From an uncultured Muribaculum sp. (GTDB lineage Bacteria > Bacteroidota > Bacteroidia > Bacteroidales > Muribaculaceae), in assembly GCA_910587665.1 (NCBI GenBank), contig CAJUMZ010000002.1:1-64000 (forward strand): 64,000 nucleotides of DNA, read 5' to 3'. The notes under the pieces are model-generated. The model did no database searches and was not told where the DNA came from. It saw only the letters and a list, made by a program, of their open reading frames with translations. The translations under genes were made by a program, and so were the position numbers. Below, piece after piece: positions 18,449 to 27,301 of the stretch; position 1 is the first letter of the stretch, and each line of letters opens with the position of its first letter.

Positions 18449-19756
18449 TTATTTTTTCATTTTCCAGTAATCAAGGCGGCAAAGGTCACTGCCCTCTCCC
18501 TTGAAATACAAATATAAGTCATGAACGCCTGAAACGGGCAATAATTTGCCGGAATTTAACCGATATGTATCAAGATTACCGGTCTCGGCGATCTTTACCG
18601 TACCGAGCACCTTGTCGCCGGCGCGCACCTCGACCTCAACGCCCGGTTTCACGCATGACGCCGCGATCTCTATCGACTTGGCGCCCTTCTTGCCGAAATC
18701 GACACCTCTTACAAGGATGTGCTCCCCGTTGTCGATGTCATGGACATACATGTTGCGGCTGCCGAGCGGCGACGTCTTCAACCCGTAGCCCCACGCCATA
18801 GTCTCTGCCTCCACGCGGCGGAACGGGTTAAACGGCTCAATCTGGTTTACCACATTCTCGCTGAAATAAGGAAGCTCGACAATGGTGCCGTCGGGGTTAT
18901 AGGTCATCTCGGCGGCCGATACCGAGCGACGCTCGTGATGGTCGGGGGTCGACAGGCGAAGTATGTCATAGTTAAGACCAAACACATACGACTTTCCCTT
19001 GTAGTCGATTATGCCGGGGTGGTTGCCGCGGGTCTTGGGTGTATGATCCATGATATGCCCCTTATATTCCCACGGGCCCATAGGACCGTCGCTCATGGCG
19101 TAGCCTATACCCTCGGGACAGCATGTCGACGCAAAAGCGAGGTAATATTTGCCTCCGCGCTTGTAAAACCACGGACCCTCCTGATAGTCGGTGATGCGGG
19201 GGAATTTGATTATATCGCCCGAATACGACACCATGTCCTCGTTCAGTTTCACGCAATAAAGGTTGGGATTACCCCAATACATGTAAGCCTGGCCGTCATC
19301 GTCGACAAAGACGGTGGGGTCGATGTCATCCCAATGCTCCTTCTGCCACACGAGCGGCTTGCCGATCGGGTCGGTAAAGGGTCCGTAGGGGGTGTCGGCT
19401 ACAAGCACACCGATGCCGTTGCCGTGGATGGGACAATACATGTAGAATTTTCCGTTGCGCTCCACCACCTGCTCGGCCCATGCGCCGTTGTCGCGGGAGT
19501 GCCACTTGAAATCTTTCAGCGACGCGACCGCGCCGTGGTCAGTCCAGTTGACCATGTCGGTCGAGGTATAGAGCAGCCAGTCAAGCATCTTGAAGCCGTC
19601 GGCGTCATCCTCGTCGTGGGTCGTATAGAGATAGATCGTGTCGTTGTAGACCATCGGAGCCGGGTCGGCTGTATACTTTGTCTGGATAAGGGGTCGCTGT
19701 GCCTGCGCCATTGCGGAGCAGCCGAGCATAAGTAAGAAAAGTGATTTGATTTTCAT
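18449..19756 (-). CDS. GH43-CBM6 arabinoxylan-active enzyme
   Basis: A signal peptide (MKIKSLFLLMLGCSAMAQAQ) leads into a GH43 propeller with Asp in TADPAPMVYNDTIYLY, Asp in DDIDPTVFVDDDGQAYMYWG and Glu in YQEGPWFYKRGGKYYL. Residues from about 310 form a CBM6-type sandwich (RRVEAETMAWGYGLK at the start, GVHDLYLYFKGEG near the end). This GH43-CBM6 order is that of arabinoxylan arabinofuranohydrolases and related beta-xylosidases. It is 13 bp downstream of the GH43-CBM6-GH8 gene and its two domains parallel the first two domains of that protein, which suggests duplication. Confidence 0.9.
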   Translation of the reverse strand: MKIKSLFLLMLGCSAMAQAQRPLIQTKYTADPAPMVYNDTIYLYTTHDEDDADGFKMLDWLLYTSTDMVNWTDHGAVASLKDFKWHSRDNGAWAEQVVERNGKFYMYCPIHGNGIGVLVADTPYGPFTDPIGKPLVWQKEHWDDIDPTVFVDDDGQAYMYWGNPNLYCVKLNEDMVSYSGDIIKFPRITDYQEGPWFYKRGGKYYLAFASTCCPEGIGYAMSDGPMGPWEYKGHIMDHTPKTRGNHPGIIDYKGKSYVFGLNYDILRLSTPDHHERRSVSAAEMTYNPDGTIVELPYFSENVVNQIEPFNPFRRVEAETMAWGYGLKTSPLGSRNMYVHDIDNGEHILVRGVDFGKKGAKSIEIAASCVKPGVEVEVRAGDKVLGTVKIAETGNLDTYRLNSGKLLPVSGVHDLYLYFKGEGSDLCRLDYWKMKK

Positions 19757-19769
19757 ATTTGATAAATTT

Positions 19770-22292
19770 TTAGTTAGAATTTTCAGGTAATATTATGCGA
19801 TAATTGCCGCTCAGGTGCATGAACGCAAACAGCCGCAGCAATCCGTCGTAGTAGGCGTCAAAATACCCGTCGTCATACGGTTGATGGCGCGAGTTCCATA
19901 GTCGGTCGACAAACTCCCGGCTTTTCATGTCGGTGGCGGTGAGCGACACAGCCGCTGCGGTTGCCACGAGTCCGGTCGAGTGGCGCAACGCCTCGTATCC
20001 GCCCGCGCCAAGGATGCGATCCACCGGAGAACCGTCGACATTATACTGGTCCACAAAGTTGTCGATGCCCTGCGAGTAAAGGAATCCCTGGATAGTGTCG
20101 CCGTAGCGTTGCTGCCACTTGCGGTCGGCACATGACCAGGAATAGTCAAGCGCGATATTCATCGGCACGCGCCATGAGTCGAAGCGGAACGCATCGCCCA
20201 CCAGCGAGCCGCGGAGCAGCAGGGAGCCGTCGTAGGCGGAATAATCGGGATTAAGCCCGGTCACGGGGTTGATGCAGGAGCGCAGGTATTCACGGCTCTT
20301 GCGCGCGCATTCGCGCCAGAAATCGCTCCTGCCGTCGCCGAGCCATTCCGCCCACACCTCATAAAAAGCCGGAAGGTGGTAGGAAGGGTCAGTAAACGTG
20401 CCGCCGAAACGATCGGGCGTAAACGTGATAAGCTTGTGCTCGAGGTTGACGAGCGGAGCCACGCGGTCATGACCCGCTTTCTTCATGGCGCAGTCCACGA
20501 TGTGACGCGCCTCGTCGAGATAGTGTATCTCGCCGTCATTGCCCCAGCGGTTGGCGGCAAAGATAAGCGAGGTGATGTAGTAAAGCTCTCCGTCGGAGGC
20601 GGGGCCCTGCGCATTGCGGGTGCCGTCGGTGGCACAGCTCCACGCGAAATACCCTTCACGCTCGCCGTCGGGATGCTGCATGTAACGCTTGCTCCAGCGC
20701 CACAGGCGGTCAAACATATCCTTGTTGTCAAACTGCACTGCAATCATCATGCCGTAGGACATACCCTCGGTACGCACGTCATGATTCTTCAGGTCGCTGA
20801 TATAGGCCATCGAATCGCCCACCTCGAAATATATCTGTGTATTGCCGCGGAATATCGAGCCGTACACCGAGTCGAGGCGTGCCTTTATCTCCTCTTCGGG
20901 ATAGCCCGCCTCTGCAAAAAGATTACGGTAACTGCCGGTCGTGAACGCGCCCTCTGTCCAGGGCAACGCGTCGAAGCCGAGCCAGTCGACTTCCGCGCGC
21001 TTTCCGCCGGTCATGGTCACTACAAGGTCACGGATGCCGGTCACGCCGCAGGCGGGAATGTCACGGGTCACCGATCTCCAGGCGGTCGAGGGCGGTATTG
21101 TCACATCGGCTATCTCCTTGCCGTCGGCGGTAGCTATCCTCAGCGTAGAGCCGGAAGGCGATTTCGCCCTTACGGTGACTGCTTTTACGGGGGTTTCGCC
21201 GAAGTCAACGGTGTTGTAGCGCACCCACGCGCCTTTACGAGAGAACACAGATTTCCACCCGTCAAAAGGCGCATTGCGGTCGATGAAATCAATCTTGACC
21301 GACTTGGGCGACAGGTCGCTGCAGCGGTCAAGTTGTATAATCTCGCGCGCATCCGACACCCCGACGCCGCGTAGCGTCGGCTTCACCTTGCAGATAAGCC
21401 CGTCAGGCGTGAAATTCAGCGAATCGACACGCACGGAGCGGTTTTTATCAAAATCGGGTGACAGGTCGTTGTGGTGGTAGAAAAGATACCACTGCCCGCG
21501 ATAATTTACGATTGAATGATGATTGGTCCAGCAGCCGGCGGGCGACTCATCCATGATGACACCCTTGAACTCAAACGGGCCGAGCGGGCTGTCGCCCATG
21601 GCATAGGCAAGGGTCTCGGTGTTTTTGCGCACCCAGGGGAATGTGAAATAATATTTCCCGCCATGCTTGAACACAAACGGGCCTTCCTTGAACCCGTCGG
21701 GCAAGCCCTGGATAGCGACAGGCTCGGAGTCGAGTTCCACCATGTTGTCGGCAAGACGCGCGCCCTGCATGCCTCTGCCGGCCCAGTAGATATACGACTT
21801 GCCGTCGTCATCGACGAGCACACAGGGGTCGATGCCCCCTACCCCCTTGATGGGGCGGAACATCGGGTGAAACGGTCCTTCCGGCTTGTCGGCGATCGCA
21901 ACCCCGACATGGAAACCGGGGGTGCCGTCATTTGCCGCCGCGGGGAAATAGAAATAGTAACGTCCGTCTTTTTCAACGCAGTCGGGAGCCCACATCGTGT
22001 AGCTGTCGCCGTCGACCCAAGGCACTTTCTTCTGATCCACGATCACGCCGTGGTCGGTCCAGTCGGTCAGGTTGTCGGAAGAAAACACATGGTAGTCGCC
22101 CATGCAGAACCACTCCTTCAGTTTCTCGATCGGCGACGGTATGTCGTGGGAGGGATACAGGTAGACACGGTCGTTGAATACCCTCGCCGTGGGGTCGGCT
22201 GTAAACTGATCACGTATCACCGGATTCTGTGCCGTCGCCACAGCCGACGACAGCACCGACAGCAATACTATGCAAAATTTAATCTTTTTCAT
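19770..22292 (-). CDS. Fusion enzyme GH43-CBM6-GH8
   Basis: The start is placed at 22,292 (MKKIKFC) because it gives a clean signal peptide and has an AGAAGG sequence just upstream; a longer frame to 22,358 would overlap the upstream gene. Residues about 25-330 are a GH43 domain (Asp in TADPTARVFN, Asp in GGIDPCVLVDDDG, Glu in FKEGPFVFKHGG). About 340-460 is a CBM6-like sandwich. The last 375 residues are GH8, with the acid Glu in RTEGMSYGMMIAV and the base Asp in DPSYHLPAFYEVWAEW, resembling reducing-end xylose-releasing exo-oligoxylanases. The protein may debranch and shorten xylo-oligosaccharides from both ends in the periplasm. The fusion appears continuous, with no stop or frameshift. 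Confidence 0.9.
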   Translation of the reverse strand: MKKIKFCIVLLSVLSSAVATAQNPVIRDQFTADPTARVFNDRVYLYPSHDIPSPIEKLKEWFCMGDYHVFSSDNLTDWTDHGVIVDQKKVPWVDGDSYTMWAPDCVEKDGRYYFYFPAAANDGTPGFHVGVAIADKPEGPFHPMFRPIKGVGGIDPCVLVDDDGKSYIYWAGRGMQGARLADNMVELDSEPVAIQGLPDGFKEGPFVFKHGGKYYFTFPWVRKNTETLAYAMGDSPLGPFEFKGVIMDESPAGCWTNHHSIVNYRGQWYLFYHHNDLSPDFDKNRSVRVDSLNFTPDGLICKVKPTLRGVGVSDAREIIQLDRCSDLSPKSVKIDFIDRNAPFDGWKSVFSRKGAWVRYNTVDFGETPVKAVTVRAKSPSGSTLRIATADGKEIADVTIPPSTAWRSVTRDIPACGVTGIRDLVVTMTGGKRAEVDWLGFDALPWTEGAFTTGSYRNLFAEAGYPEEEIKARLDSVYGSIFRGNTQIYFEVGDSMAYISDLKNHDVRTEGMSYGMMIAVQFDNKDMFDRLWRWSKRYMQHPDGEREGYFAWSCATDGTRNAQGPASDGELYYITSLIFAANRWGNDGEIHYLDEARHIVDCAMKKAGHDRVAPLVNLEHKLITFTPDRFGGTFTDPSYHLPAFYEVWAEWLGDGRSDFWRECARKSREYLRSCINPVTGLNPDYSAYDGSLLLRGSLVGDAFRFDSWRVPMNIALDYSWSCADRKWQQRYGDTIQGFLYSQGIDNFVDQYNVDGSPVDRILGAGGYEALRHSTGLVATAAAVSLTATDMKSREFVDRLWNSRHQPYDDGYFDAYYDGLLRLFAFMHLSGNYRIILPENSN

Positions 22293-22303
22293 CGCCTTCT
22301 GGA

Positions 22304-23413
22304 TTAACGGAACAACAATTGAGCGAAACGGTAGAGGCTCTCGCGCCACACAGGCCATGTGTGACCGCCCGGAGTCTCGAAATAGCTGTACTTGATGCCT
22401 ATGTCGTCAAAGCGCTTCATCATCACCCGGCAGTTGTTGTAGGCGATATCCTCCTTGCCGCCCATCGACAGCCAGAGATGCTTGAAACAGCGGTTGAACG
22501 CCTCAGGGTCGGCGGCAAGCTTGGCATAATACTTCTCTGTGCCGCGCCCCATGCCTGCGGGAGCGTCGGCGTTAGCCCACCAGCCTGAGCTGAACACACC
22601 GGCGTAACGGAACAGCTCGGGGTGCTCCATGATGGCGTTGAGGGTCTGGATGCCGCCCATCGACAGCCCGGCAAGAGCGCGGTTGTCGGGGTCGGTCAAT
22701 ACCCGATAGGTGCTCTCCACAAGCGGTATGCAGTCGTTAAGCAGCTCGGCGGTGAAATCGCTCGAATTGCCGTCGCTCATCACTATCACCATCGGCGTCG
22801 CCTTTCCGGCTGCGATAAGATTGTCAAGGATGATGTCGGTGCGTCCCTGGTTGGACCATCCGCTCTGATCCTCGCCACCACCATGCTGCAGGTAGAGCAC
22901 GGGATATTTCTTGTCTCCCGACTTGTGGTAGCAGGGAGGCAGATAGACCATCATCTCTTTCCACACCGAGTCGACGGTGGAAAAATAGCTGCGGCGCACC
23001 ACCTCGCCGTGGGGCACGTCGGCGATCTTAAACCGAGTGTCGCCCTCCGGATACGGGATCTCGATACCGCTCGCGTCAAGCCCGCAGCCGTAAAATGTCA
23101 GGCTCGCCGGATCAGCGCCGCGAAATCCGTCGACCTCCACAAAGTAGTAGTGGAAGCCGGGGCCGAGGCTGTCGGTGGTGCAGTACCACGCGCCGTCGTC
23201 GCCGCGCGTCATGTCATATTTCTTTCCGAGGTCGAGCTTAACCGAGCGCGCGTCGGGGGCATTCACCCTGAACTGCGCCCTGCTTCCGGGAAGCACCCGC
23301 GGATATTCCGAACGCCTTACGGCATAGTCCGATGTTACACCGCCTCCGTCGGCGGCAAAAGCTGAAACGGCGACGCCTATCATGGCGAGTGCCGACAATA
23401 CTGTATTTCTCAT
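22304..23413 (-). CDS. CE1-family esterase (feruloyl or acetylxylan esterase)
   Basis: A signal peptide is followed by a CBM48-like N-terminal sandwich (ARSVKLDLGKKYDMTRGDDG) and an alpha/beta hydrolase of the esterase D type. The nucleophile Ser is in AGLSMGGIQTL and the His in GGHTWPVWRE; HGGGEDQSGW is the usual oxyanion-side loop. Such enzymes release ferulate or acetate ester-linked to arabinoxylan. It lies 11 bp before the GH43-CBM6-GH8 gene and 18 bp after a second, broken CE1 gene of the same design, so the pair arose by duplication. Confidence 0.9.
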   Translation of the reverse strand: MRNTVLSALAMIGVAVSAFAADGGGVTSDYAVRRSEYPRVLPGSRAQFRVNAPDARSVKLDLGKKYDMTRGDDGAWYCTTDSLGPGFHYYFVEVDGFRGADPASLTFYGCGLDASGIEIPYPEGDTRFKIADVPHGEVVRRSYFSTVDSVWKEMMVYLPPCYHKSGDKKYPVLYLQHGGGEDQSGWSNQGRTDIILDNLIAAGKATPMVIVMSDGNSSDFTAELLNDCIPLVESTYRVLTDPDNRALAGLSMGGIQTLNAIMEHPELFRYAGVFSSGWWANADAPAGMGRGTEKYYAKLAADPEAFNRCFKHLWLSMGGKEDIAYNNCRVMMKRFDDIGIKYSYFETPGGHTWPVWRESLYRFAQLLFR

Positions 23414-23431
23414 GGGTCAACGATTATTTGG

Positions 23432-24571
23432 TTACTTAAAGATTAGCGGAAGGAACTCATTGAGGCAACGGCGCCATGTAAGCCACTCATGATGGGTGCC
23501 GGGCGACTCGTAATACACATTTTTGATGCCGGCGTCGGTGAGCGACTTGCTGATGCGGTCGCTGCCGAAACCCTCCTCCGAGCCCATGCCAAGAAAGAGG
23601 GTGCGCACTTTGCCGTTGAACGCGGCGGCGTCGGCAAACACTCCGTCATACACCTTGTCGATGCTGTCCATCAGGAATAGCGCGCCGCTGAACGAGCCGA
23701 TATGGGCAAACTTGTCGAGATTGTAGAGCGTGGTCTGGAATGTCTCGTGACCGCCCCACGACAATCCCGCCATGGCGCGGTTGTCGCGGTCGTTGAGGGT
23801 GCGGAAACTTCCCTCGATGAAGGGGATCACCTCATTGAGCAGGATCGGGGTGAACGACGCGCCAAACATCTCGCGGGTCTCCCCTTGGCGGGCACCGAAG
23901 ATGTAGCCTCAGTTGCCGTAATCCATCACCACGATCATGGGGACACACTTTCCGGCGGCAATCTGGTTGTCAAGTATATTTGCCATCATGCCCTGCTGGT
24001 GCCATCCGCGTTCATCCTCGCCCATGCCGTGCTGCAGATACAGCACCGGGTAGCGACGGTCGGTCGCCGTCTCATATTCGGCGGGAGTGTACACGAAGCA
24101 GCGGCGCTCCGCTTTCTCAATGTCGGAGTAATACTTGCACTCGCGCACCTGACCGTGAGGAATATCCTTGTTAAACGTGTAGTAAGCGGCGGCTTCCGGG
24201 CTTTCGGGTATCTCGATGCCCCCCGACATCTTCCCGCAGCCAAAAAACGCCTCTGTGGCGGGATCGATGACCGACACTCCGTCGATCACAAGAAAATAAT
24301 AGTGGAAGCCTACTACGAGCGGGTCGGTGGTCGCTGTCCAATTGCCGTCGGAGTCGCGTGTCATGTCATATTTCTTGCCGCATATGTCGACCTTCACGTC
24401 GGAAGCCTCCGGGGCGTGGATGCGGAATGTGGCGCGCGACGAGGTGTCAACCCTCGGATACGCCGCCTCGGGAATATTGGTCGATGCCGGCATGCTTTCT
24501 GCCGGCGCGGCTGCACTGACGCCTGCAAGCGTCAACAGGGAGAGAGCGAGTGATAATGTGATTCTTTTCAT
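23432..24571 (-). pseudogene. CE1-family esterase interrupted by an in-frame TGA
   Basis: From the ATG at 24,571 the gene encodes a signal peptide, a CBM48-like domain (DVKVDICGKKYDMTRDSDG) and the start of an esterase, then meets TGA at 23,909-23,911 after VVMDYGN. The same frame goes on as GYIFGARQGETREMFG and holds the nucleophile Ser (AGLSWGGHETF) and the His (GTHHEWLTWR) down to the stop at 23,432. Full length would be 379 residues, the same as the intact paralogue next door. One change, most simply TGG to TGA, explains the break. The first product lacks the whole active site, so the gene is inactive unless the stop is a sequencing error or is read through. Confidence 0.88.
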
Positions 24572-24585
24572 TATTGTGAGGTTTT

Positions 24586-24657
24586 ATTAAGGTCGTTAAG
24601 GTCTTTAAAGTCATTAAAGTCGTTAAAGTCTTTAGGGAGTGGTCAGGGTGGTCAGGG
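24586..24657. repeat. 9-bp tandem repeat array
   Basis: Five units in perfect 9-bp phase lie at 24,586-24,630: ATTAAGGTC, GTTAAGGTC, TTTAAAGTC, ATTAAAGTC, GTTAAAGTC, followed by a degenerate TTTAGGGAG. Two identical units TGGTCAGGG (24,640-24,648 and 24,649-24,657) continue the period inside the end of the GH3 gene, where they encode the tail LTTLTT. Two related units occur at 43,923-43,940 upstream of another GH43 gene. Confidence 0.85.
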
Positions 24658-27196
24658 CCTTGAGAGTGGTGGCGGAGGAGCCGCCGCAATATAGCTCGTA
24701 GTCGCCGGGCATCACTTTCATCATGCCGCTCGCGCTGTCATAAGTCTCGAAACGCTCCGGGTCAAGCAGGAAGTCGACCTTGACCGACTCGCGCGCCCCG
24801 ACAGGCACACGCCTGAAAGCGCAAAGCGACTTCACCGGTCCGGCACTGTCACCGACGCGGCGCACGTAGAGCTGCACCACCTCCTCGCCGGCGATGTCGC
24901 TGTCATTGGTCACGGTGACGCTCACCGGCACAGGCTCGCCCGCCTTATGGCTTGCCGCCACTACAGGCCCGGTGTAGGAAAATGCCGAATAGCTCAGCCC
25001 GTGACCGAATGGATAAAGCGGCTTTTCGGTCATATAGCGGTAAGTGCGACCTGCCATGTCGTAATCCTCGAAGTCGGGCAGCTGCGCGTCGCCGGTATAG
25101 AAGGTGACGGGGAGTCGCCCGGCGGGGTTATAGTCGCCGAAAAGCACCTCGGCGACAGCCCGGCCGCCCGCCTGACCGGGATACCATGCCTGAAGGATGG
25201 CGTCGCAGATAGAGTCCTCCGGGGCAAGTGCGACAGCCGAGCCGGAGCAGTTGACCAGCACCACTTTCTTACCCTGCGCCTTCAGGCTCTTTATCAGCTC
25301 GCGCTGCAGGGTGGGAAGCTCGATGGTCTCGCGGTCGCCGCCGCGAAATCCGGGCACCGTCACCGGCATCTCCTCCCCTTCAAGGGCGGGGGAAATACCG
25401 CCTACAAATATCACTGTCCCGGCATCGCCCGGGTCGGTGTCGTAGCCGGTTACCTTACCGATGTCAAATCTCAGTTTGCCCGTGCCGCGACCGTGGCTGT
25501 AAGCCACCTCTATCTCGTAGTTGCGCCCCTTTTCGGCGGTGAAGGAGTGGGAAAAATTATGAATCGAGCCTTCGGTGTGGCATTTTATCACTGTCTCGCC
25601 GTCGAGCTTCACCGACTGCCTGCCGTCGTCGGCCTCCATGTTGATCATGTAGGTGCCGCTCTCGGAGGGGGTGAAGACTGCGGTATAGAGGGCGGAGAAA
25701 TTCTCAAGGTTGACGCCGGGAGCAAACACCGTGGCGCCGGCGGTGGTGAAGTTAAGCGGTGTCGCGAGCCGCTGAGTGGCTACGACGCCGCCTTCCATTT
25801 TGTAATTGTTCCAGTACACCGCCTTCATGCCCTTTTGGCCCTCGGCGGAAAGATTGTCGAAGTGCGACACTATATTTTGGTTGACCACGTGGTCACATGC
25901 TTTCAGGTAGTCCACGTCGGCAGCCTTGGAGCGGATGCCGTCGAGGATGGTGACGGTGTGGGAGGGGGTGCCGTTGTAGTTGCCCCACTGCATCACCGAG
26001 TCCACGGCGTTGGGTCCCATCACCATTATTTTCTCTCCCGATTTCGGCAGGGGGAGTATGCCGTTGTTCTTAAGGAGCGTCATCGACTTGCGCGCCATGT
26101 CGAGGGCGATGTCGCGATGACGGTCACAGTCTACTATGGAGAGCGGGAGCGACGCCCACGGAGAATCGGGGTCGTCATCCATCTCGCCGAGCGAGAAGCG
26201 TGCCTCGAGCAGGCGCGTCACCGAGGCGTCGATAGCCTCTTCGCTGATAAGACCCTGCTCACACGCAGCCTTGAGGTTGCGGAACTCCGGGCCACACTCC
26301 AGGTCGGTGCCCGACACTACCGCGGCGGCACTGGCATCGGTGCCGGAGGCGTGGGTCTCGTGGGCGCCGGGATTGAAAAAGTCGTTGATCGCCCAGCAGT
26401 CGGTCACTATAATCTTGTCGTAGCCCCACTCGTTGCGGAGTATCTGCGTAAGGAGGCGGTTGCTACCGCAGCAAGGCTCTCCCTCGTAGCGGTTGTAGGC
26501 ACACATCACCTGCCCCACCCCGGCGTCGACGAGCGCCTTGAATGCCGGCAGATAGGTCTCCCGCAGGTCACGCGGGTCTATGTCGCGGGCGTCGTAGGAG
26601 TGGCGGTTCCACTCCGGGCCGCTGTGCACGGCAAAGTGCTTCGCGCCCGCTATGGTCTTGATATATTTTGAGTCGGCCGGGCCTTGCAGTCCATTGACAA
26701 CTGCGACACCCATGCGCGACGCGAGATACGGGTCCTCGCCGTAGGTCTCCTGACCTCGCCCCCAGCGCGGATCGCGGAATATGTTGACATTGGGGGTCCA
26801 GAACGTAAGCCCCTGGTAACGCCCGTGAGAGCCGTGGCGGCGGAAATCATTGTATTTTGCCCTCGCCTCGTCGCTCACCATGTCAAAGGCACGGTTCACG
26901 GCATCGTCGTCGAAAGTCGCCGCCATGGCGATCGACTGCGGCAACACGGTCGCTATGCCCGCGCGCCCTACACCGTGGAGCGCCTCGTTCCACCAGTTAT
27001 ATTCCGGTATGCCGAGCCGTTCGACCGGGGCGGAATAGTCCATCATCAGCATCACCTTCTCGTCGAGGGTGAGCCGTGGCAGCAGGTCAGCGGCACGTTG
27101 GGCGGGTGAAAGGGAGCGGTCGCGGTAAGGCTCGTTCTGAGCCGCAAGCTGACCGCAGGCAAGCATAATCGATAACAGAATCAAGAAATGTCTCAT
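24632..27196 (-). CDS. GH3 beta-xylosidase/beta-glucosidase with inserted PA14 domain
   Basis: After a signal peptide the GH3 N-terminal barrel shows the usual landmarks (NWWNEALHGVGRAG, DPRWGRGQETYGEDP, KHFAVHSGPEWNRH) and the nucleophile Asp at about 266 in VTDCWAINDF. The second domain is interrupted by a PA14 module at about 470-590 (GTYMINMEADDGRQSVKLDGE), as in known GH3-PA14 enzymes, and the chain ends with a fibronectin-III-like domain. In this locus the likely role is to release xylose from the non-reducing end of xylo-oligosaccharides. The last residues (TLKALTTLTTP) are encoded by a 9-bp tandem repeat. A strong hairpin at 27,231-27,269 separates it from the gene upstream. Confidence 0.93.
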   Translation of the reverse strand: MRHFLILLSIMLACGQLAAQNEPYRDRSLSPAQRAADLLPRLTLDEKVMLMMDYSAPVERLGIPEYNWWNEALHGVGRAGIATVLPQSIAMAATFDDDAVNRAFDMVSDEARAKYNDFRRHGSHGRYQGLTFWTPNVNIFRDPRWGRGQETYGEDPYLASRMGVAVVNGLQGPADSKYIKTIAGAKHFAVHSGPEWNRHSYDARDIDPRDLRETYLPAFKALVDAGVGQVMCAYNRYEGEPCCGSNRLLTQILRNEWGYDKIIVTDCWAINDFFNPGAHETHASGTDASAAAVVSGTDLECGPEFRNLKAACEQGLISEEAIDASVTRLLEARFSLGEMDDDPDSPWASLPLSIVDCDRHRDIALDMARKSMTLLKNNGILPLPKSGEKIMVMGPNAVDSVMQWGNYNGTPSHTVTILDGIRSKAADVDYLKACDHVVNQNIVSHFDNLSAEGQKGMKAVYWNNYKMEGGVVATQRLATPLNFTTAGATVFAPGVNLENFSALYTAVFTPSESGTYMINMEADDGRQSVKLDGETVIKCHTEGSIHNFSHSFTAEKGRNYEIEVAYSHGRGTGKLRFDIGKVTGYDTDPGDAGTVIFVGGISPALEGEEMPVTVPGFRGGDRETIELPTLQRELIKSLKAQGKKVVLVNCSGSAVALAPEDSICDAILQAWYPGQAGGRAVAEVLFGDYNPAGRLPVTFYTGDAQLPDFEDYDMAGRTYRYMTEKPLYPFGHGLSYSAFSYTGPVVAASHKAGEPVPVSVTVTNDSDIAGEEVVQLYVRRVGDSAGPVKSLCAFRRVPVGARESVKVDFLLDPERFETYDSASGMMKVMPGDYELYCGGSSATTLKALTTLTTP

Positions 27197-27230
27197 GGCG
27201 AGGTCAAATTAGGGTTAATAATTAAAAATT

Positions 27231-27269
27231 CACACCCGGGAGGGGGTTGTCGTCCCCTGACCGGGTGTG
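27231..27269 (-). terminator. Terminator after the CBM protein gene
   Basis: On the minus strand CACACCCGGTCAGGGG pairs with CCCCCTCCCGGGTGTG around a short loop and is followed by AATTTTTAATTATT. It lies 33 bp after the stop of the binding-protein gene and 35 bp before the GH3 start, so GH3 may depend on read-through or a local promoter. Confidence 0.8.
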
Positions 27270-27301
27270 AGCTATCGAACTATTCTACTTTACAGTCGAG
27301 A

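Noticed and set aside
10827..23911. Stop-codon recoding (TAG or TGA read as amino acids)
   Set aside because: Other genes in the window end normally, and each break affects a single gene. Point mutation or error is simpler.
24947..26671. Long open frame on the plus strand opposite GH3 (574 codons)
   Set aside because: The GH3 gene on the other strand has full domain support. The antisense frame has no recognisable motif and follows from GC-rich codon bias.
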